A stretch of 64,000 bases of DNA from Caldilineaceae bacterium (GTDB lineage: Bacteria > Chloroflexota > Anaerolineae > Caldilineales > Caldilineaceae), in assembly GCA_026645575.1 (NCBI GenBank), contig JAPKMW010000017.1, positions 76,287 to 140,286 on the forward strand, written 5' to 3'. The notes below the pieces were generated by a model, which worked only from the letters and a program-made list of their open reading frames with translations, did no database searches and was not told the DNA's origin. A program made the position numbers and the translations under genes. Below, piece after piece: positions 63,374-64,000 of this stretch (its first letter is position 1; each line of letters opens with the position of its first letter).

Positions 63374-63958
63374 GTGAATTTGAAGATTTATCTGGTGCGC
63401 CATGCCACGCCCGATTGGAGCCGCACCGATATTCGGTACGATGTGCCGCCGGGGCCGCCGTTGACTGCCCAGGGCGAGGCCGAAGCAGCCAAGCTGGGTG
63501 AGTTTTTGCAGACGCAAGGCATCAAACGCATCTATGCCAGTCCACTGGAACGGACGCAACGCACAGCAGCAATTGCCGGGGGCGTTGTCGGCCTCACCCC
63601 GATGACAGAAGAAGCGATTGCCGAATGGCGCCGGGGTGAGAACGAGACCGAAGTGACGGCGCGCTTTAACGGCCTGTGGGAAAAGATTTGCCGAGAGAGC
63701 GAAGCGGTCGGCCCGCTGGCGCTAGTAACACACGGCGGCCCGATCAAGGCAATGTTACTCAGTTTGGGAATGCCCCGTACCACCGTGGATGAGTATTGCC
63801 GCAAGTTCGATCGCGGCAACCCGCTGCCGCCGGCCGGCGTTTGGCTGGCGACTGGTAGTCCGACAACAACTTGGCAGTTGGAACTGGTCTGGACGCCGCA
63901 AAGTACAGCCGTCGCGCCGGCAACGCCGGTCATGGCAACGCAGACGGTTTATGTGTAG
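63374..63958 (+). CDS. Histidine phosphatase family protein
   Basis: 194 residues from the GTG at 63374, with AGGAG eight bases upstream; the longer frame from 63311 would be coded by repeat words. The catalytic LVRHATPDW gives the phosphorylated His, ASPLERTQRTA the second Arg, and LVTHGGPIKAM the distal His. Members hydrolyse phosphomonoesters such as phosphoglycerate-like or nucleotide-loop intermediates (CobC type). The substrate is unknown. The last 30 residues (TAVAPATPVMATQTV) are a low-complexity tail. Confidence 0.88.
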   Translation: MNLKIYLVRHATPDWSRTDIRYDVPPGPPLTAQGEAEAAKLGEFLQTQGIKRIYASPLERTQRTAAIAGGVVGLTPMTEEAIAEWRRGENETEVTARFNGLWEKICRESEAVGPLALVTHGGPIKAMLLSLGMPRTTVDEYCRKFDRGNPLPPAGVWLATGSPTTTWQLELVWTPQSTAVAPATPVMATQTVYV

Positions 63959-64000
63959 ATACCGTAGTAAAGACTTTAGTCTTCCCTAAGCGTCTCGAAG

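Overview
The window looks like a chromosomal segment of a GC-rich, Gram-type-atypical bacterium, most probably a Chloroflexota member of the Anaerolineae/Caldilineae type. This placement is inference. It rests on large secreted beta-propeller proteins carrying a short hydrophobic-LP-hydrophobic motif, an S8 protease with WNSVS tandem repeats, a BTAD/ATPase regulator, a LRR-Roco protein, a mevalonate-pathway gene pair and good AGGAGG-type ribosome binding sites. No phage, insertion sequence, CRISPR array or rRNA was seen.

Layout. 1-3.2 kb: end of an exopolysaccharide-type locus (GT4 glycosyltransferase, AsnB-like amidotransferase). 3.3-13.1 kb: three related secreted proteins that share an N-terminal propeller and differ in their C-terminal modules, the last ending in a beta-propeller phytase; a convergent subtilisin-like protease follows. 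15.8-20.4 kb: SDR, NodB-like protein and two D-2-hydroxyacid dehydrogenases, one strikingly plant HPR1-like. 20.5-31.6 kb: BTAD regulator, a decayed DUF2283 locus, a berberine-bridge-type flavin oxidase, a small conserved protein and five SAM methyltransferases in a row, three of them close paralogues. 31.8-37.3 kb: a corrinoid/methionine-synthase-like cluster (RACo-type activator, virulence-factor domain protein, homocysteine methyltransferase, DUF1638, alkaline-phosphatase-superfamily protein). 37.4-39.5 kb: an odd tRNA gene and a TerD-like protein. 39.6-45.0 kb (minus): heterodimeric ABC exporter, small membrane protein, and a GrdB/PrdB-family selenoprotein whose UGA is followed by a SECIS-like hairpin. 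45.2-52.1 kb: VIT/vWA protein and a three-gene Nuo-like membrane module. 52.3-54.8 kb: HMG-CoA reductase and HMG-CoA synthase (upper mevalonate pathway). 54.8-60.2 kb: toxin-antitoxin pair, ferredoxin-thioredoxin-reductase-type protein, LRR-Roco GTPase, HNH nuclease with coiled-coil partner. 60.3-64 kb: membrane protein, RraA-like aldolase, sulfotransferase-like protein, tRNA-Ser, SRP RNA and a histidine phosphatase.

The most unusual large-scale feature is a dense set of about 30 hairpin elements in almost every intergenic gap. Their arms are built from tandem short words (for example GAGATTGA, GTGACAAG, ACCCAAT, GTAGACAG, CGCGACCA), different from gap to gap but recurring across the window. 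Some run into 3' ends of genes, two lie in frame inside conserved enzymes (RACo and HMG-CoA reductase), and one interrupts a DUF2283 gene.
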